DNA of 64,000 bases from Crassaminicella thermophila (GTDB taxonomy: Bacteria > Bacillota > Clostridia > Peptostreptococcales > Thermotaleaceae), in the NCBI RefSeq assembly GCF_008152325.1, contig NZ_CP042243.1, positions 1,555,026-1,619,025 of the forward strand, in the 5' to 3' direction. Below are positions 1-9,812 of the stretch, piece after piece. The notes beneath the pieces were generated by a model, which saw only the letters and a program-made list of their open reading frames with translations, had not been told where the DNA came from and did no database searches. The translations under genes and the position numbers were made by a program. How positions within the stretch are numbered: the stretch's first letter is position 1; every line of letters starts with the position of its first letter.

Positions 1-452
1 GAGTGACCATAAAATACTGTCTTTGATAATAAATCATGAGCATTATCTTCCGGGGAATCTTCATACATATTAATCTCTTCTAATACTACACTTTTTTCTT
101 TTTCTATTTCTGTAGATCTAAAGGTAGAGTTAAATAACATATCTGTTAATACATCAACTGCTACATTAACATGTGCATCTAATACTTTTGCGTAGTAACA
201 TGTACATTCTTTACTGGTAAATGCATTTAATTGCCCTCCAATATCATCTATTGATTCAGCAATTTCTTTAGCTGTTCTATTTTTTGTTCCTTTAAACAAC
301 ATATGCTCGATAAAATGTGTAATACCATTATTTTTAATATTTTCATTAATAGAACCTGTTTTAATCCAAAATCCTAATGATACTGATTTTACATGTGGAA
401 TTTTCTCTAAAACAACTCTTACGCCATTACTTAATCTATATTTTTGATACAT
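1..452 (-). CDS. M16 family zinc metallopeptidase (MlpA/YmxG-like), N-terminal part
   Basis: This is the N-terminal 150 residues of a pitrilysin/insulinase-type (M16) peptidase; the rest lies beyond the window edge. The inverted zinc motif HFIEH is at residues 46-50, followed by MLFKGT. A downstream glutamate-rich segment (LEEINMYEDSPED) around residue 125 carries the expected third zinc ligand. The start is an ATG at 452 preceded by an AGGAGG site about six bases away. Its place after a ylxY-type deacetylase and pnp matches B. subtilis mlpA/ymxG. M16 peptidases of this clade cleave peptides; the physiological substrate is not evident here. Family assignment is firm, function of this copy is inferred. 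Confidence 0.9.
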   Translation of the reverse strand, partial: MYQKYRLSNGVRVVLEKIPHVKSVSLGFWIKTGSINENIKNNGITHFIEHMLFKGTKNRTAKEIAESIDDIGGQLNAFTSKECTCYYAKVLDAHVNVAVDVLTDMLFNSTFRSTEIEKEKSVVLEEINMYEDSPEDNAHDLLSKTVFYGH

Positions 453-547
453 CTTTTCCTCCTAATTTTATTAGTAAATAACATATAGATATTATAAGTT
501 AGTATTTAATAATAATCAAGAAAAAAGAATTACATGAAAAGCTTAAT

Positions 548-1255
548 TTATTTATTAAGTAAGTCCGATATAGTTCCTATCTCTATCCCCTCTTCCTTAA
601 TCTTATCTATTAGATATGGTAAAGCTTCCACTGTAGCTGGTTTAGGATGCATTAAAAGTATTGCTCCTGCATGTGGTTTATTCATTACCCTTTTAATAAT
701 TATGTCTTTTGTAGATCCTTTTCTCCAATCAATAGTATCTATACTCCATAGTATAGTCTTATAACCAAGCTCTTTTGCAACCTCTAAAGTTGTATCATTA
801 TAATCTCCTGATGGTGGTGCAAAATATTTTGGCTTCACACCTAATATATTGTCAATAACTTCTTCTGTTTTCTTAATTTCAATATAATTTTGTCTCTTAC
901 TTATTTTGCTATGCATCTTATGACTATAAGCATGATTTCCTATCTCATGTCCTTTACTGTGAATAAGTTTTAATAATTCAACATTATTATATGCCCATCT
1001 TCCTGTAACAAAAAAAGTTATTTTTACACCCTTTTCTTCTAAAATATCTAATAATTTTGGAATCTCTTCATTTCCCCAATCTACATTACATGTAAATGCC
1101 ATCCTTTTTATACTTGGATCTACTTTTCTAATAGGTTCTTCATTCTCTTTTGTAAAAAATGTATTAATACTTTCTTCAGTAAAAAAAATTAAGAGTAATA
1201 TTATAACAGTACAAATAATCATTAAATTTTTTTTATTTATTATATAAACTCTCAT
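548..1255 (-). CDS. ylxY: YlxY-type polysaccharide deacetylase family protein
   Basis: A 235-residue protein with one N-terminal membrane segment (about residues 8-25) followed by a NodB-homology deacetylase domain. The frame is open further upstream, but the ATG at 1255 has a strong AAAGGAGG site and is the likely start. Histidine motif GNHAYSH, the WSIDTIDW motif and the terminal ILLMHP motif are visible. Motif 1 reads TCNVDWG rather than the usual TFDDG type, and the RPP motif reads APP, so the usual catalytic aspartate and arginine positions look changed. By position it corresponds to B. subtilis ylxY, next to pnpA and mlpA. It is probably an extracytoplasmic, membrane-anchored cell-wall or spore protein; activity is uncertain because of the altered motifs. 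Confidence 0.85.
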   Translation of the reverse strand: MRVYIINKKNLMIICTVIILLLIFFTEESINTFFTKENEEPIRKVDPSIKRMAFTCNVDWGNEEIPKLLDILEEKGVKITFFVTGRWAYNNVELLKLIHSKGHEIGNHAYSHKMHSKISKRQNYIEIKKTEEVIDNILGVKPKYFAPPSGDYNDTTLEVAKELGYKTILWSIDTIDWRKGSTKDIIIKRVMNKPHAGAILLMHPKPATVEALPYLIDKIKEEGIEIGTISDLLNK

Positions 1256-1338
1256 TTTTAAACCTCCTTTCATAGTAGATGCATATTCAAATCTATAATA
1301 TTTATTCAATAAATTTTGCATTATTTCATTCTAAATAT

Positions 1339-1367
1339 AAAAAAAACATAAACCCTATTGGTTTATG
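1339..1367 (-). terminator. Intrinsic terminator after pnp
   Basis: An 8-bp perfect stem (CATAAACC/GGTTTATG, arms at 1360-1367 and 1047-style mirror at 1347-1354) with a 5-base loop is followed in the minus direction by eight uridines (A-run 1339-1346). It starts 5 bases past the pnp stop, so it is the likely end of the pnp transcript and separates it from ylxY. Confidence 0.85.
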
Positions 1368-1371
1368 CTTT

Positions 1372-3471
1372 CTATTCTTTTTGACTAGATTGATCATTAT
1401 CTAGAACGGCTTTCCTAGACAGATTAATCCTTCCTTGTTTATCAATTTCTATGACTTTTACTAAAACTTCATCTCCTACCTTTAATACATCTTCAACTTT
1501 TCCTATTTTTTCTTTAGCAATTTGTGAAATGTGAAGTAATCCTTCTTTACCAGGAAGTATTTCTACAAATGCACCAAAATTAAGAATTTTGACTACTCTC
1601 CCCATATATATTTCTCCGACTTCTGCTTCTTTAACAATTCCCTCTATCATCTTCAATGCTTTACTACCTTCTTCTACATTTGCTGCAGTTATAAAAACTC
1701 TTCCATCATCTTCTATATCAATTTTTACATTTGTTTCATCAATAATCTTGCTAATTGTCTTTCCTCCTGGTCCGATCACTTCCCTTATCTTTTCAGGATC
1801 AATAGTTATGTTAATAATTCTTGGCGCATACGGAGATAGTTCTTGTCTAGGTTCTGAAATTGCTTCACACATTTTATCAAGAATATATAATCTTCCCTTT
1901 CTTGCTTGCTCTAATGCTTTTTGCAATATTTCTTTATCAATACCATGTATCTTTATATCCATTTGAATAGCAGTAATACCTTCTTTTGTCCCCGCAACCT
2001 TAAAGTCCATATCTCCTAGGAAATCTTCCATTCCTTGAATATCACTCAATATAGTCACTTTGTTCTCTTCTTTTATTAACCCCATTGCTATACCTGCTAC
2101 TGGCGCTTTAATCGGCACACCTGCATCAAGTAAAGCTAATGTACTTCCACATACAGATGCTTGAGAAGTACTACCATTTGAACTTAATACTTCAGATACA
2201 AGTCTAATCGTATAAGGAAACTCTTCTTCTGAAGGTATAACAGGTTCTAATGCTCGTTCAGCTAAAGCTCCATGTCCAATTTCTCTTCTTCCTGGACCTC
2301 TTAAAAATCTTGCTTCTCCAACGCTATAAGGAGGAAAATTATAATGATGCATATATCGCTTTGATTCTTCAACTCCTAATCCATCTATAACTTGAGCATC
2401 TCCTATAGCTCCTAATGTTGCTACAGTAAGTACCTGAGTTTGTCCTCTAGTAAACAATCCTGTTCCATGAGTTCTAGGTAAAACAGCTACTTCACTTGAA
2501 ATAGGTCTTATTTCCTCAGCCTTACGATTATCAGGTCTTATCCCTTCTTCTGTAATCATTTGTCTTACTTGCTCTTTTGTAATTTGATATAAAACTTCTC
2601 CTACGTCTTTAAGATTTTCAGGATATTTCTCTTCAAAATATTCTAATGTTTCAGTTTTTACCTTCTCCATATTCTCATTTCTTTCAAGTTTGTCCACTGT
2701 TTTAATTGCTTGAAGCATTTTTTCAGTAGCAAATTCTCTTACTTCTTTCTCTAAAATTTCATCAACCTTATATAACTCAACTTCTATTTTTTCCTTACCT
2801 ACCTCTTGAACAATTTCTTCAACAAAACTTACAATTTTTTTTATTTCTTCATGTGCAAACATAATTGCATCAAGCATTATCTTCTCTGAAACTATATTAG
2901 CACCTGCCTCTACCATCATAATTGCATCCTTTGTGCCTGAAACTACTAAATGCATCTGACTTTGTTCTCTTTGTTCTAATGTAGGATTTACTACAAATTT
3001 TCCATCAACTAATCCAATAACTACTGAACCAGTTGGCCCATCAAAAGGTATGTCTGAAATAGATAAAGCAATAGATGAACCTATCATTGCAACAACATCA
3101 GGTGTACAGTCTTGATCTACTGAAAGTACTGTAGCTACTACTTGTACATCGTTTCTAAACCCTTTAGGAAACAACGGTCTAATAGGCCTATCTATCAATC
3201 TTGCTGTAAGAATTGCTTTTTCTGTAGGCTTTCCTTCTCTTTTTATGAATCCTCCTGGAATTTTTCCAACAGAGTATAATCTTTCTTCATAATCAACACT
3301 TAATGGGAAAAAATCAATGCCTGCTTTTGGCTCAGATGAAGCAACAGCAGTAACTAAAACTACTGTATCACCATATTTAATAAGGGCTGAACCATTTGCT
3401 AATTGTGCTACTTTGCCTACTTGCACTTCAAGGGTTCGACCGCCTATAATAGTTTTAAATGTTCTCTCCAT
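1372..3471 (-). CDS. pnp: Polynucleotide phosphorylase (PNPase)
   Basis: A 699-residue polyribonucleotide nucleotidyltransferase, which degrades RNA 3' to 5' using phosphate and is part of the RNA degradosome. It has two RNase PH-like domains (the second with [23 protein letters not shown] and the [10 protein letters not shown] stretch), a KH domain ([12 protein letters not shown]) and a C-terminal S1 domain ([13 protein letters not shown]...GKEGLLHIS). Length matches the family. Two ATG codons stand in tandem; the second (3471) is better spaced from the AGGAGG site than the first (3474). It lies downstream of rpsO with a terminator hairpin between them, the classic rpsO-pnp arrangement. Confidence 0.98.
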   Translation of the reverse strand: MERTFKTIIGGRTLEVQVGKVAQLANGSALIKYGDTVVLVTAVASSEPKAGIDFFPLSVDYEERLYSVGKIPGGFIKREGKPTEKAILTARLIDRPIRPLFPKGFRNDVQVVATVLSVDQDCTPDVVAMIGSSIALSISDIPFDGPTGSVVIGLVDGKFVVNPTLEQREQSQMHLVVSGTKDAIMMVEAGANIVSEKIMLDAIMFAHEEIKKIVSFVEEIVQEVGKEKIEVELYKVDEILEKEVREFATEKMLQAIKTVDKLERNENMEKVKTETLEYFEEKYPENLKDVGEVLYQITKEQVRQMITEEGIRPDNRKAEEIRPISSEVAVLPRTHGTGLFTRGQTQVLTVATLGAIGDAQVIDGLGVEESKRYMHHYNFPPYSVGEARFLRGPGRREIGHGALAERALEPVIPSEEEFPYTIRLVSEVLSSNGSTSQASVCGSTLALLDAGVPIKAPVAGIAMGLIKEENKVTILSDIQGMEDFLGDMDFKVAGTKEGITAIQMDIKIHGIDKEILQKALEQARKGRLYILDKMCEAISEPRQELSPYAPRIINITIDPEKIREVIGPGGKTISKIIDETNVKIDIEDDGRVFITAANVEEGSKALKMIEGIVKEAEVGEIYMGRVVKILNFGAFVEILPGKEGLLHISQIAKEKIGKVEDVLKVGDEVLVKVIEIDKQGRINLSRKAVLDNDQSSQKE

Positions 3472-3561
3472 CATTTACCTCCTCCTTTATTAATTATTAA
3501 AATAATTCGACGTTGTTTATATTATTTCCTACATTTACTCGAAAAATCCTTTATGTAATTT

Positions 3562-3592
3562 AATAAAACAATAGAGCGGGATATTCCCGCTC
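3562..3592 (-). terminator. rpsO terminator / pnp attenuator hairpin
   Basis: The stem GAGCGGGA/TCCCGCTC (3574-3592, 8 bp, 3-base loop) is followed in the minus direction by a U-rich tract (ATTGTTTTATTA). It begins 8 bases after the rpsO stop codon. It is a strong intrinsic terminator and probably allows partial read-through into pnp. Confidence 0.85.
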
Positions 3593-3600
3593 AATAATAG

Positions 3601-3870
3601 TTACTTTCTTAATCCTAATTTCTGAATAATACTTCTATATCTTTCGATATCCTTATTTTTTAGGTAGTTCAATAAATTTCTTCTTTTTCCTACCATTTTT
3701 AAAAGCCCACGACGTGAATGATGATCTTTTTTGTGAACTTTTAGGTGCTCATTTAACTCATTAATTCTAGTTGTTAATATAGCAATTTGCACCTCAGGAG
3801 AACCTGTATCATTTTCGTGCATCTTATATTCATTGATAACAGATTGCTTTACTTCTTTGTTAATTGACAT
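3601..3870 (-). CDS. rpsO: 30S ribosomal protein S15
   Basis: An 89-residue S15, which binds the central domain of 16S rRNA early in small-subunit assembly. The start is the ATG at 3870, preceded by GGAGGTGAAAGTA; the frame stays open for 33 codons upstream, but that stretch is the mRNA leader and is not conserved S15. The family core ([29 protein letters not shown]) is complete and length is typical. It is flanked by its own candidate promoter and leader hairpin upstream and by a terminator downstream, so it can be expressed apart from the ribF-truB operon. Confidence 0.98.
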   Translation of the reverse strand: MSINKEVKQSVINEYKMHENDTGSPEVQIAILTTRINELNEHLKVHKKDHHSRRGLLKMVGKRRNLLNYLKNKDIERYRSIIQKLGLRK

Positions 3871-3907
3871 TACTTTCACCTCCTTTATATATATCCCCAA
3901 AAGCCAA

Positions 3908-3932
3908 GTAATACGTCGGTGATTCGTATTAC
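3908..3932 (-). promoter_or_regulatory. rpsO 5' leader hairpin (candidate S15-responsive element)
   Basis: The leader between the putative promoter and rpsO contains a perfect 8-bp stem GTAATACG/CGTATTAC with a 9-base loop, followed by a GGCTTTTGGGG stretch before the ribosome binding site. S15 is known to repress its own mRNA through structured leaders in several bacterial groups. That this one binds S15 is inference from position and structure. Confidence 0.5.
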
Positions 3933-3959
3933 ATAGCATCCGGTTCATCACCATATATG

Positions 3960-3988
3960 ATTGTATCATATTGGTACTTTATTGTAAA
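3960..3988 (-). promoter_or_regulatory. Sigma-A-type promoter for rpsO
   Basis: TTTACA (-35, 3983-3988), a 17-base spacer and TACAAT (-10, 3960-3965) lie just after the ribF stop and read towards rpsO. It would give a leader of about 80 bases that includes the hairpin at 3908-3932. Confidence 0.7.
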
Positions 3989-3996
3989 CAAAAATA

Positions 3997-4920
3997 TTAT
4001 ATGTTGAAAAATTTTTTAGCAAGTTGAACATCTCTATTAATTTGACAAATCAAATCTTGTATTTTTTCATGTTTCATTTCATCTCTAGATTTTTGAAAAA
4101 ATAAAATTTCAATCTCTTTTCCATATAAATCTCCATCGAATTTAAAAATATGCGTCTCTATACTAATCGGATTCTTTCCTATTGTAGGATTAACCCCTAT
4201 ATTCGTAATACTATAGTACATTTTATTATCAATAATACACTTTGTAAAGTAAACGCCTGAACTTGGTAAAATATAATCTTTATTAACAAAAATATTTGCT
4301 GTTGGAAATCCAAACTCTTTTCCTAAGCCTTTTCCATGAATAACATTTCCGACAATTGAATAGTTTCTTCCTAAAAATAGATTAGCTTTTCCTATATCTC
4401 CATTACTAATAAATTCTCTAATTTTTGTACTACTGATTACTTCATCCTGAATATTTATAGCCTTTACTATCATAACATCATAAGAATATTTTTCTTTTAA
4501 ATGATTCAAAAAAGCTGCATCTCCTTGTGCTCTGTAACCAAATCTATAATTAAAACCTACAACAGCATAACTCATTTTAAATTTATCTTTTAAAATCTCT
4601 TTTATAAACTTTTCTGGACTTAATGTTCTTTGATAATCATCAAAATCAATAAAAACTGTATAATCAACTCCAAGTTCAGCTAAGAGATGAAACTTTTTTT
4701 TATCAGTTATAATTCTTTTTGGAGCACCATTTGAAACAGTTAAATTCCTAGGATGGTTTCGAAAAGTATAAACAACACTTTTCAAATTGCTTTTTTTGCA
4801 GACATCTACTAAATTTACAATTAAGGCCTGATGTCCTATATGCACACCATCAAAACTACCTAATGCAATACCTGTATTTGAATCTATTTCTATATTTTCA
4901 AGTGAGGTTATAACTTCCAT
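3997..4920 (-). CDS. ribF: Bifunctional riboflavin kinase / FAD synthetase
   Basis: A 307-residue cytoplasmic enzyme that converts riboflavin to FMN and then to FAD. The N-terminal nucleotidyltransferase domain shows GSFDGVHIGHQALI, and the C-terminal kinase domain shows HGKGLGKEFGFPTANI and the later NIGVNPT motif. Length is typical. The ATG at 4920 has an AAAGGGG site and lies 12 bases after truB, so it is part of the infB-rbfA-nrnA-truB-ribF string, as ribC is in B. subtilis. Confidence 0.96.
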   Translation of the reverse strand: MEVITSLENIEIDSNTGIALGSFDGVHIGHQALIVNLVDVCKKSNLKSVVYTFRNHPRNLTVSNGAPKRIITDKKKFHLLAELGVDYTVFIDFDDYQRTLSPEKFIKEILKDKFKMSYAVVGFNYRFGYRAQGDAAFLNHLKEKYSYDVMIVKAINIQDEVISSTKIREFISNGDIGKANLFLGRNYSIVGNVIHGKGLGKEFGFPTANIFVNKDYILPSSGVYFTKCIIDNKMYYSITNIGVNPTIGKNPISIETHIFKFDGDLYGKEIEILFFQKSRDEMKHEKIQDLICQINRDVQLAKKFFNI

Positions 4921-4932
4921 ATTATTGCCCCT

Positions 4933-5826
4933 TTAATAAAAAACTCTGTCAACATCAATATAAAATTCTTTTTTCATTTTTACCTTTCCTAAAGCAATAA
5001 ACTTATTTTCTACGTATAATCTTACTAAAGTTTCATCAATCAGATTATCATGAGATGCAATATTTTTATAATAAAGATTATTTCCATTTCTCAAATATAC
5101 TTCAGATTCTTTTTTTACATTTACTCTAGGTATATGTGTAATTGGGTAATCTATTGGAAATAAATAATTTAAATTAATTTCATTAACAGATGCTTCTTTT
5201 AGAGTTTCTAATGTTACAGCATCACAAAGACTAAACTTTCCAGTTTTTGTTCTTAATAGAAAAGACATGTATGCACCACAATTTAGTGCATTGCCAATAT
5301 CTTCACATAAAGTTCTAATATAAGTACCTTTTGAACAAAGTACATCAAAAAGAATAACATTTTCATTTATTTGAATAATATCAAGCTCATAAATAAATAT
5401 TTTTCTTGATTTTCTCTCAATTTCTTTTCCTTCACGAGCTAGTTCGTATAATTTTTTTCCCTTATATTTTAAAGCTGAATACATAGGGGGTATTTGATAT
5501 ATTTCCCCCTTAAAAGAATCAAATACATCTAAAATATCCTTCTCTGTAACATTTACTGTACGTGTATTTATAACTTTTCCCCATTTATCTTGTGTATCTG
5601 TATTGCTACCTAATACCATTTCACATCTATATTTTTTCTTATCATTTAAAAGATATTGACTTATTTTAGTTGCGGCTCCAACGCAAATTGGCAATACTCC
5701 AGCTGCCATTGGATCTAAAGTTCCTGTATGCCCAACTTTTTTTATGTTTAATTTTTTTCTGATGAAATTTACAACATCATGAGAAGTCATATGTGGAGGT
5801 TTTAAAACATTAATAATTCCTTTCAA
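4933..5826 (-). CDS. truB: tRNA pseudouridine(55) synthase
   Basis: TruB makes the universal pseudouridine 55 in the T loop of tRNA. The catalytic motif GHTGTLDP is present, with the aspartate at residue 38 from the chosen start, and a PUA-like C-terminal part follows. I prefer the TTG at 5826: it has GTAGGTG in front at proper spacing and gives an N terminus that matches family members. The GTG at 5835 lies inside that Shine-Dalgarno site and has none of its own. The gene follows nrnA with no gap; the nrnA stop sits in the truB ribosome binding site. Confidence 0.95.
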   Translation of the reverse strand: MKGIINVLKPPHMTSHDVVNFIRKKLNIKKVGHTGTLDPMAAGVLPICVGAATKISQYLLNDKKKYRCEMVLGSNTDTQDKWGKVINTRTVNVTEKDILDVFDSFKGEIYQIPPMYSALKYKGKKLYELAREGKEIERKSRKIFIYELDIIQINENVILFDVLCSKGTYIRTLCEDIGNALNCGAYMSFLLRTKTGKFSLCDAVTLETLKEASVNEINLNYLFPIDYPITHIPRVNVKKESEVYLRNGNNLYYKNIASHDNLIDETLVRLYVENKFIALGKVKMKKEFYIDVDRVFY

Positions 5827-5835
5827 ACTAATCAC

Positions 5836-6807
5836 CTACAAATAATTATCTATTATCTTTACAATATTTCTTTTTGCTTCTTCTATACTGCTATAGATCG
5901 TGCATCCAGAAGCTTTTTTATGTCCTCCTCCATCAAATACTTTTGCAACCTTACTCACATCAACATCATATTTAGCTCTAAATCCAACTTTTATCTGGTT
6001 TTTTGACACTTCTTTTAATAAAACCCCTACTTCCACGCCATCAATATCTCTAGCAAATTCAATAAAATTATCTGCATCTTCTATTTTAGCTTTATTTTCC
6101 TCCAACATGTCTTTTGTAATTGATAAAATAGCTAATTTTCCTTCAAAATAAAATTCAAGAGTATTCAAAGCTGCAGATAACAATCTTACTTTATGTATTG
6201 GTTTTTTTTGGTATATTTCTGTAGTTATACGGTTAAGATCTATATTTTTCTCAAGTAATTCAGCAGCTATTCTATGAGTTTTAGGAGAAGTATTATCATA
6301 TTTAAAACTTCCAGTATCTGTTGATAAAGCTGTATATATACAAGTAGCAATATCCTTTGTAATAGGAACTTCTAAAGCCTTAATAATAGAATATACAAGT
6401 TCTCCTGTAGCTGCAGCTTTTGAATCAACATAATTATACATAGCAAAATTAGTATTTGTAACATGATGATCAATATTTAAGCTACTTTTCACTTGATCGA
6501 CATACTTTCTCCTATCTCCTAGTCTATCAGTATCACTACAATCTATAGATACGACTAAATCTAAAACTATCTCTTCATCTAAATCATAACAAATATTGTA
6601 AGGCATAAGAAATTCAATATTATACGGAATATCATCCTCTATCAATACATAAGGATTTTTCCCTAATTTTTTTAATGCTAAATACAAAGCTATCGATGAA
6701 CCAATCGTATCTCCATCAGGAATAATATGAGGAAGCAAAAGAATATTGTGTGCTTTATAAAAAAGCTCAGCAATTTCTTTTGGATTATTTATTTTCTGTA
6801 TTTTCAT
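5836..6807 (-). CDS. nrnA: DHH-family bifunctional nanoRNase / pAp phosphatase
   Basis: A 323-residue DHH/DHHA1 phosphoesterase of the NrnA type, which degrades 2-5 nt RNAs and 3'-phosphoadenosine 5'-phosphate. Metal-binding motifs [12 protein letters not shown] (near residue 27), SIDCSDTDR and NIDHHVTN are all present, and the C terminus has the DHHA1 motif GGGHKKASG. Its start overlaps the end of rbfA by 23 bases, which suggests translational coupling. The position between rbfA and truB is common in Firmicutes. Confidence 0.93.
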   Translation of the reverse strand: MKIQKINNPKEIAELFYKAHNILLLPHIIPDGDTIGSSIALYLALKKLGKNPYVLIEDDIPYNIEFLMPYNICYDLDEEIVLDLVVSIDCSDTDRLGDRRKYVDQVKSSLNIDHHVTNTNFAMYNYVDSKAAATGELVYSIIKALEVPITKDIATCIYTALSTDTGSFKYDNTSPKTHRIAAELLEKNIDLNRITTEIYQKKPIHKVRLLSAALNTLEFYFEGKLAILSITKDMLEENKAKIEDADNFIEFARDIDGVEVGVLLKEVSKNQIKVGFRAKYDVDVSKVAKVFDGGGHKKASGCTIYSSIEEAKRNIVKIIDNYL

Positions 6808-7162
6808 CTAAATTTTCCTTTTTATTTATTTTATTGATTAAATTTGAAATATAGATCCCCTTCTCTATAGAAACATCCATTTTAAATATAGGTTCAGGTG
6901 TATATCTTAACTTCAAATTTTTTCCCATTTCTTTTCTTATAAATCCTGAAGCCTTCTTTAATGCCATAAGTGTATTTTCCTTTTCTTCTTCAGATCCATA
7001 TACACTAACAAAAATATTTGCATATCTCAAATCTCTTGTTACTTCAACATCAACAATGCTTGTCAGGGTTGAAATACGAGGATCTTTCAATTCATTTAAT
7101 ATTAAATTACTGATGATTTTTTTTATCTCTTCACTAATTCTATTTGTTCTTTGATAAACCAT
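6785..7162 (-). CDS. rbfA: Ribosome-binding factor A
   Basis: A 125-residue single KH-like domain protein needed for late 16S rRNA maturation. N-terminal [14 protein letters not shown] and the central DPRIS...[18 protein letters not shown] are typical of RbfA. It lies 27 bases after infB and overlaps nrnA. The ylxP gene found between infB and rbfA in B. subtilis is absent here. Confidence 0.95.
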   Translation of the reverse strand: MVYQRTNRISEEIKKIISNLILNELKDPRISTLTSIVDVEVTRDLRYANIFVSVYGSEEEKENTLMALKKASGFIRKEMGKNLKLRYTPEPIFKMDVSIEKGIYISNLINKINKKENLDENTENK

Positions 7163-7189
7163 ACAAAAACCACCTTTCTTTGGTAGTTA

Positions 7190-9199
7190 TTATCCTCTTT
7201 TAACTTCCTCAATAATATATGCTTCTATAATATCTCCTTCTTTGATATCATTATAATTTTCAAGTCCTATTCCACATTCATACCCTGTAGCTACTTCTTT
7301 TACATCATCTTTAAATCTTTTTAATGATGAAATTGCACCTTCAAATATTACAATACCATCTCTAACTAATCTTACTTTTGCATTTCTTATAACTTTTCCT
7401 TCTAAAACATATGCTCCACCAATAGTTCCTACTCCTGGAACTTTAAAAGTTGCTCTTATTTCAACTTTTCCTAATACAACTTCTTTGTATTCTGGATCAA
7501 GCATTCCTTTCATAGCAGCTTCTACATCCTCTATTGCTTCATATATAATTCTATATGTTCTTAAATCTACATTTTCTCTTTTTGCTAGATTTGTTACTGT
7601 CGATGAAGGTCTTACATTAAATCCTATAATAATAGCATTTGAAGCAGAAGCAAGCATTATGTCAGATTCAGTAATCGTCCCAACACCGCCATGTATTACT
7701 TTTACTTTAACTTCATCATTGCTTAGTTTTACTAATGATTGTTTAACAGCTTCTACAGATCCTTGAACATCTGCTTTTACTATAATGTTTAATTCCTTTA
7801 CTTCTCCTTCTTTTATATGCTTAAACAAATCTTCTAAAGATACTTTTGCAGTTGCATTTAAGCTTTCTTCTCTAATTTTAGCACGTCTTTTTTCAACAAT
7901 TTGTCGAGCTATTTTATCTTCCTTTACTGCATTAAATTTATCTCCTGCTTCTGGCGCATCTGATAAACCTAGAATTTCAACAGCTGTTGATGGCCCTGCT
8001 TTTTTTATATTCTTTCCCTTACTATTTAACATAGCTCTAACACGACCATAAGATGCCCCAGCTACAATAGGATCTCCTACTTTTAATGTTCCATTTTGAA
8101 CAAGAATAGTAGCTACTGGTCCTCTACTTTTATCTAATTTTGCTTCAATTACTGTTCCTGTAGCAAGCTTATTTGGATTTGCCTTTAACTCTTGCATTTC
8201 TGCAACAAGCAAAATCATTTCCAATAAATTGTCAATTCCTTCTCCTTTTAATGCAGAAACAGGAACACAAATAGTATCTCCACCCCATTCTTCAATTAAA
8301 ACACCATTTTCTGACAATTCTTGTTTTACTCTGTCTGGATTAGCATTTGGTTTATCTATTTTATTTAAAGCTACAATCATTGGAACATTTGCTGCTTTTG
8401 CATGACTAATTGCTTCTAATGTTTGTGGCATAACACCATCATCTGCTGCAACAACTAAAATAGCAATATCTGTTACGCTAGCCCCTCTGGCTCTCATAGA
8501 TGTAAAGGCTTCATGTCCTGGCGTATCTAAAAATACAATTTTTTTACCATTTACTTCTACTTCTGATGCTCCAATATGTTGTGTTATACCACCAGCTTCT
8601 CTTGCAGTAACATTTGTATTTCTTATTGCATCAAGTAGTGAAGTTTTTCCATGATCTACATGTCCCATTACAGTAATTACTGGTGGTCTCTCTTTTAAAT
8701 CCTCTGGTTTATCAGGTGTCTGTTCTAAACCTAATTCAACTTCTTCCTTTTCCTCTTCCTTCTCAATTTCAATTCCAAAATCTAATGCAATTGAAGCTGC
8801 CGTATCAAAATCGATTTGTTGATTTGCTGAAGCAAAAACTCCTAAACCAATCAATTTAGTAATTACTTCTGATACGCTCTTTTCAATTTTTTCTGAAAAC
8901 TCTTGTACAGTAATAGTATCAGGCATTATAATGATTTTTTTATCTGCTTGTAATTCTACTTCATCAGAATTATTCTTATTTTTTTTCTGTTTCGTATTTT
9001 TTTTATCTATTTGTTTTTTATCTTCAATTTCTTCTTTAGGTTCTTCATAATAAAGTTCTTTCATTATTTCTACCGTATCTTCATCTAACGTGCTCATGTG
9101 ATTTGTTACAGCAATATCAAGTTCTTCTAATTTACCAATTAGTTCTTTACTAGAAATTCCTAATTCTTTAGCTAATTGATATACTCTAACTTTTGACAT
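7190..9199 (-). CDS. infB: Translation initiation factor IF-2
   Basis: A 669-residue GTPase that delivers initiator fMet-tRNA to the 30S subunit. It has an N-terminal IF2N domain ([11 protein letters not shown]), a Lys/Glu-rich linker near residues 55-85, a second IF2N-like domain, and a G domain with [20 protein letters not shown] and ALNKIDK. The C-terminal IF2 domains follow. The ATG at 9199 has a GGGGGTGA site. It sits in the conserved rimP-nusA-rnpM-ylxQ-infB-rbfA order. Length is in the short Gram-positive class. Confidence 0.98.
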   Translation of the reverse strand: MSKVRVYQLAKELGISSKELIGKLEELDIAVTNHMSTLDEDTVEIMKELYYEEPKEEIEDKKQIDKKNTKQKKNKNNSDEVELQADKKIIIMPDTITVQEFSEKIEKSVSEVITKLIGLGVFASANQQIDFDTAASIALDFGIEIEKEEEKEEVELGLEQTPDKPEDLKERPPVITVMGHVDHGKTSLLDAIRNTNVTAREAGGITQHIGASEVEVNGKKIVFLDTPGHEAFTSMRARGASVTDIAILVVAADDGVMPQTLEAISHAKAANVPMIVALNKIDKPNANPDRVKQELSENGVLIEEWGGDTICVPVSALKGEGIDNLLEMILLVAEMQELKANPNKLATGTVIEAKLDKSRGPVATILVQNGTLKVGDPIVAGASYGRVRAMLNSKGKNIKKAGPSTAVEILGLSDAPEAGDKFNAVKEDKIARQIVEKRRAKIREESLNATAKVSLEDLFKHIKEGEVKELNIIVKADVQGSVEAVKQSLVKLSNDEVKVKVIHGGVGTITESDIMLASASNAIIIGFNVRPSSTVTNLAKRENVDLRTYRIIYEAIEDVEAAMKGMLDPEYKEVVLGKVEIRATFKVPGVGTIGGAYVLEGKVIRNAKVRLVRDGIVIFEGAISSLKRFKDDVKEVATGYECGIGLENYNDIKEGDIIEAYIIEEVKRG

Positions 9200-9234
9200 G
9201 TTCGTTCACCCCCTAAATTATTTGGACAATTATT

Positions 9235-9537
9235 TTATTCCTTAATAAGGGAAAAAATTTTCTTTGCAAATTCTTTGTCCTTAATGCCATAAACCGCTCT
9301 GTTTGTTTTACCAATAGCATGTGACAACTCATTCTTGTTTCCATATATTACAAAATTAATATTTCTATACATTGTCATATCCTTAAACTTCTTTTTTGTA
9401 TTATTTGATGCATCCTCTGCAACTATGACTAAATTTATGGCATTCTTTTTAATATAAGCTGTACATGTATCCTCACCAGTCACTAAATTGCCAGAACGCT
9501 GAGCTAATCCTAAAAATGAGAAAACTTTATCATTCAT
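9235..9537 (-). CDS. ylxQ: L7Ae-family ribosomal/K-turn binding protein YlxQ
   Basis: A 100-residue protein of the L7Ae/L30e fold, related to B. subtilis YlxQ, which binds kink-turn RNA. The stretch GLAQRSGNLVTGEDTC followed by NLVIVAEDAS is characteristic. It overlaps the 3' end of rnpM by 8 bases and is followed by infB. Its exact cellular RNA target is not established. Confidence 0.88.
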   Translation of the reverse strand: MNDKVFSFLGLAQRSGNLVTGEDTCTAYIKKNAINLVIVAEDASNNTKKKFKDMTMYRNINFVIYGNKNELSHAIGKTNRAVYGIKDKEFAKKIFSLIKE

Positions 9538-9799
9538 TTTTTATTAACTCCTCTTGTAACTGATTGTAAATCTCTTCATTAACTTCCTGTTGAAAAGCCT
9601 TATTTAAGGCTTTCTTTTTATGCATTTTTTTGAAACATTCAACATCATTACATATGTAAGCTCCTCTACCATGAGCTTTTCCAGTCATATCAAGTTTAAT
9701 CTCTCCATCTTTTGACTTTACAATTCTAATAAGTTCTTTTTTAGGTTTTTGACTCATACATCCAATACACTGTCTTAGGGGTATTTTTCTTTTTTTCAT
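9530..9799 (-). CDS. rnpM: YlxR/RnpM family nucleic-acid binding protein
   Basis: An 89-residue YlxR-type protein. The signature RQCIGCMSQKPKKELIRIV near residue 9 and GRGAYIC near residue 44 are clear. YlxR/RnpM has been linked to RNase P modulation in B. subtilis and binds RNA. It lies 13 bases after nusA and overlaps ylxQ, so the two are probably translationally coupled. Confidence 0.92.
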   Translation of the reverse strand: MKKRKIPLRQCIGCMSQKPKKELIRIVKSKDGEIKLDMTGKAHGRGAYICNDVECFKKMHKKKALNKAFQQEVNEEIYNQLQEELIKNE

Positions 9800-9812
9800 T
9801 ATAGAATACCTC

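Noticed and set aside
1589-1966. Plus-strand open frames opposite pnp, infB, polC, cheA and other genes
   Set aside because: They lie antisense to well-conserved genes, have low-complexity Ser/Phe/Ile-rich translations and no ribosome binding sites; they are shadows of AT-rich coding DNA.
3871-3969. N-terminal extension of rpsO
   Set aside because: The extra 33 codons hold the promoter and leader hairpin, and the ATG at 3870 has the ribosome binding site and gives the standard S15 length.
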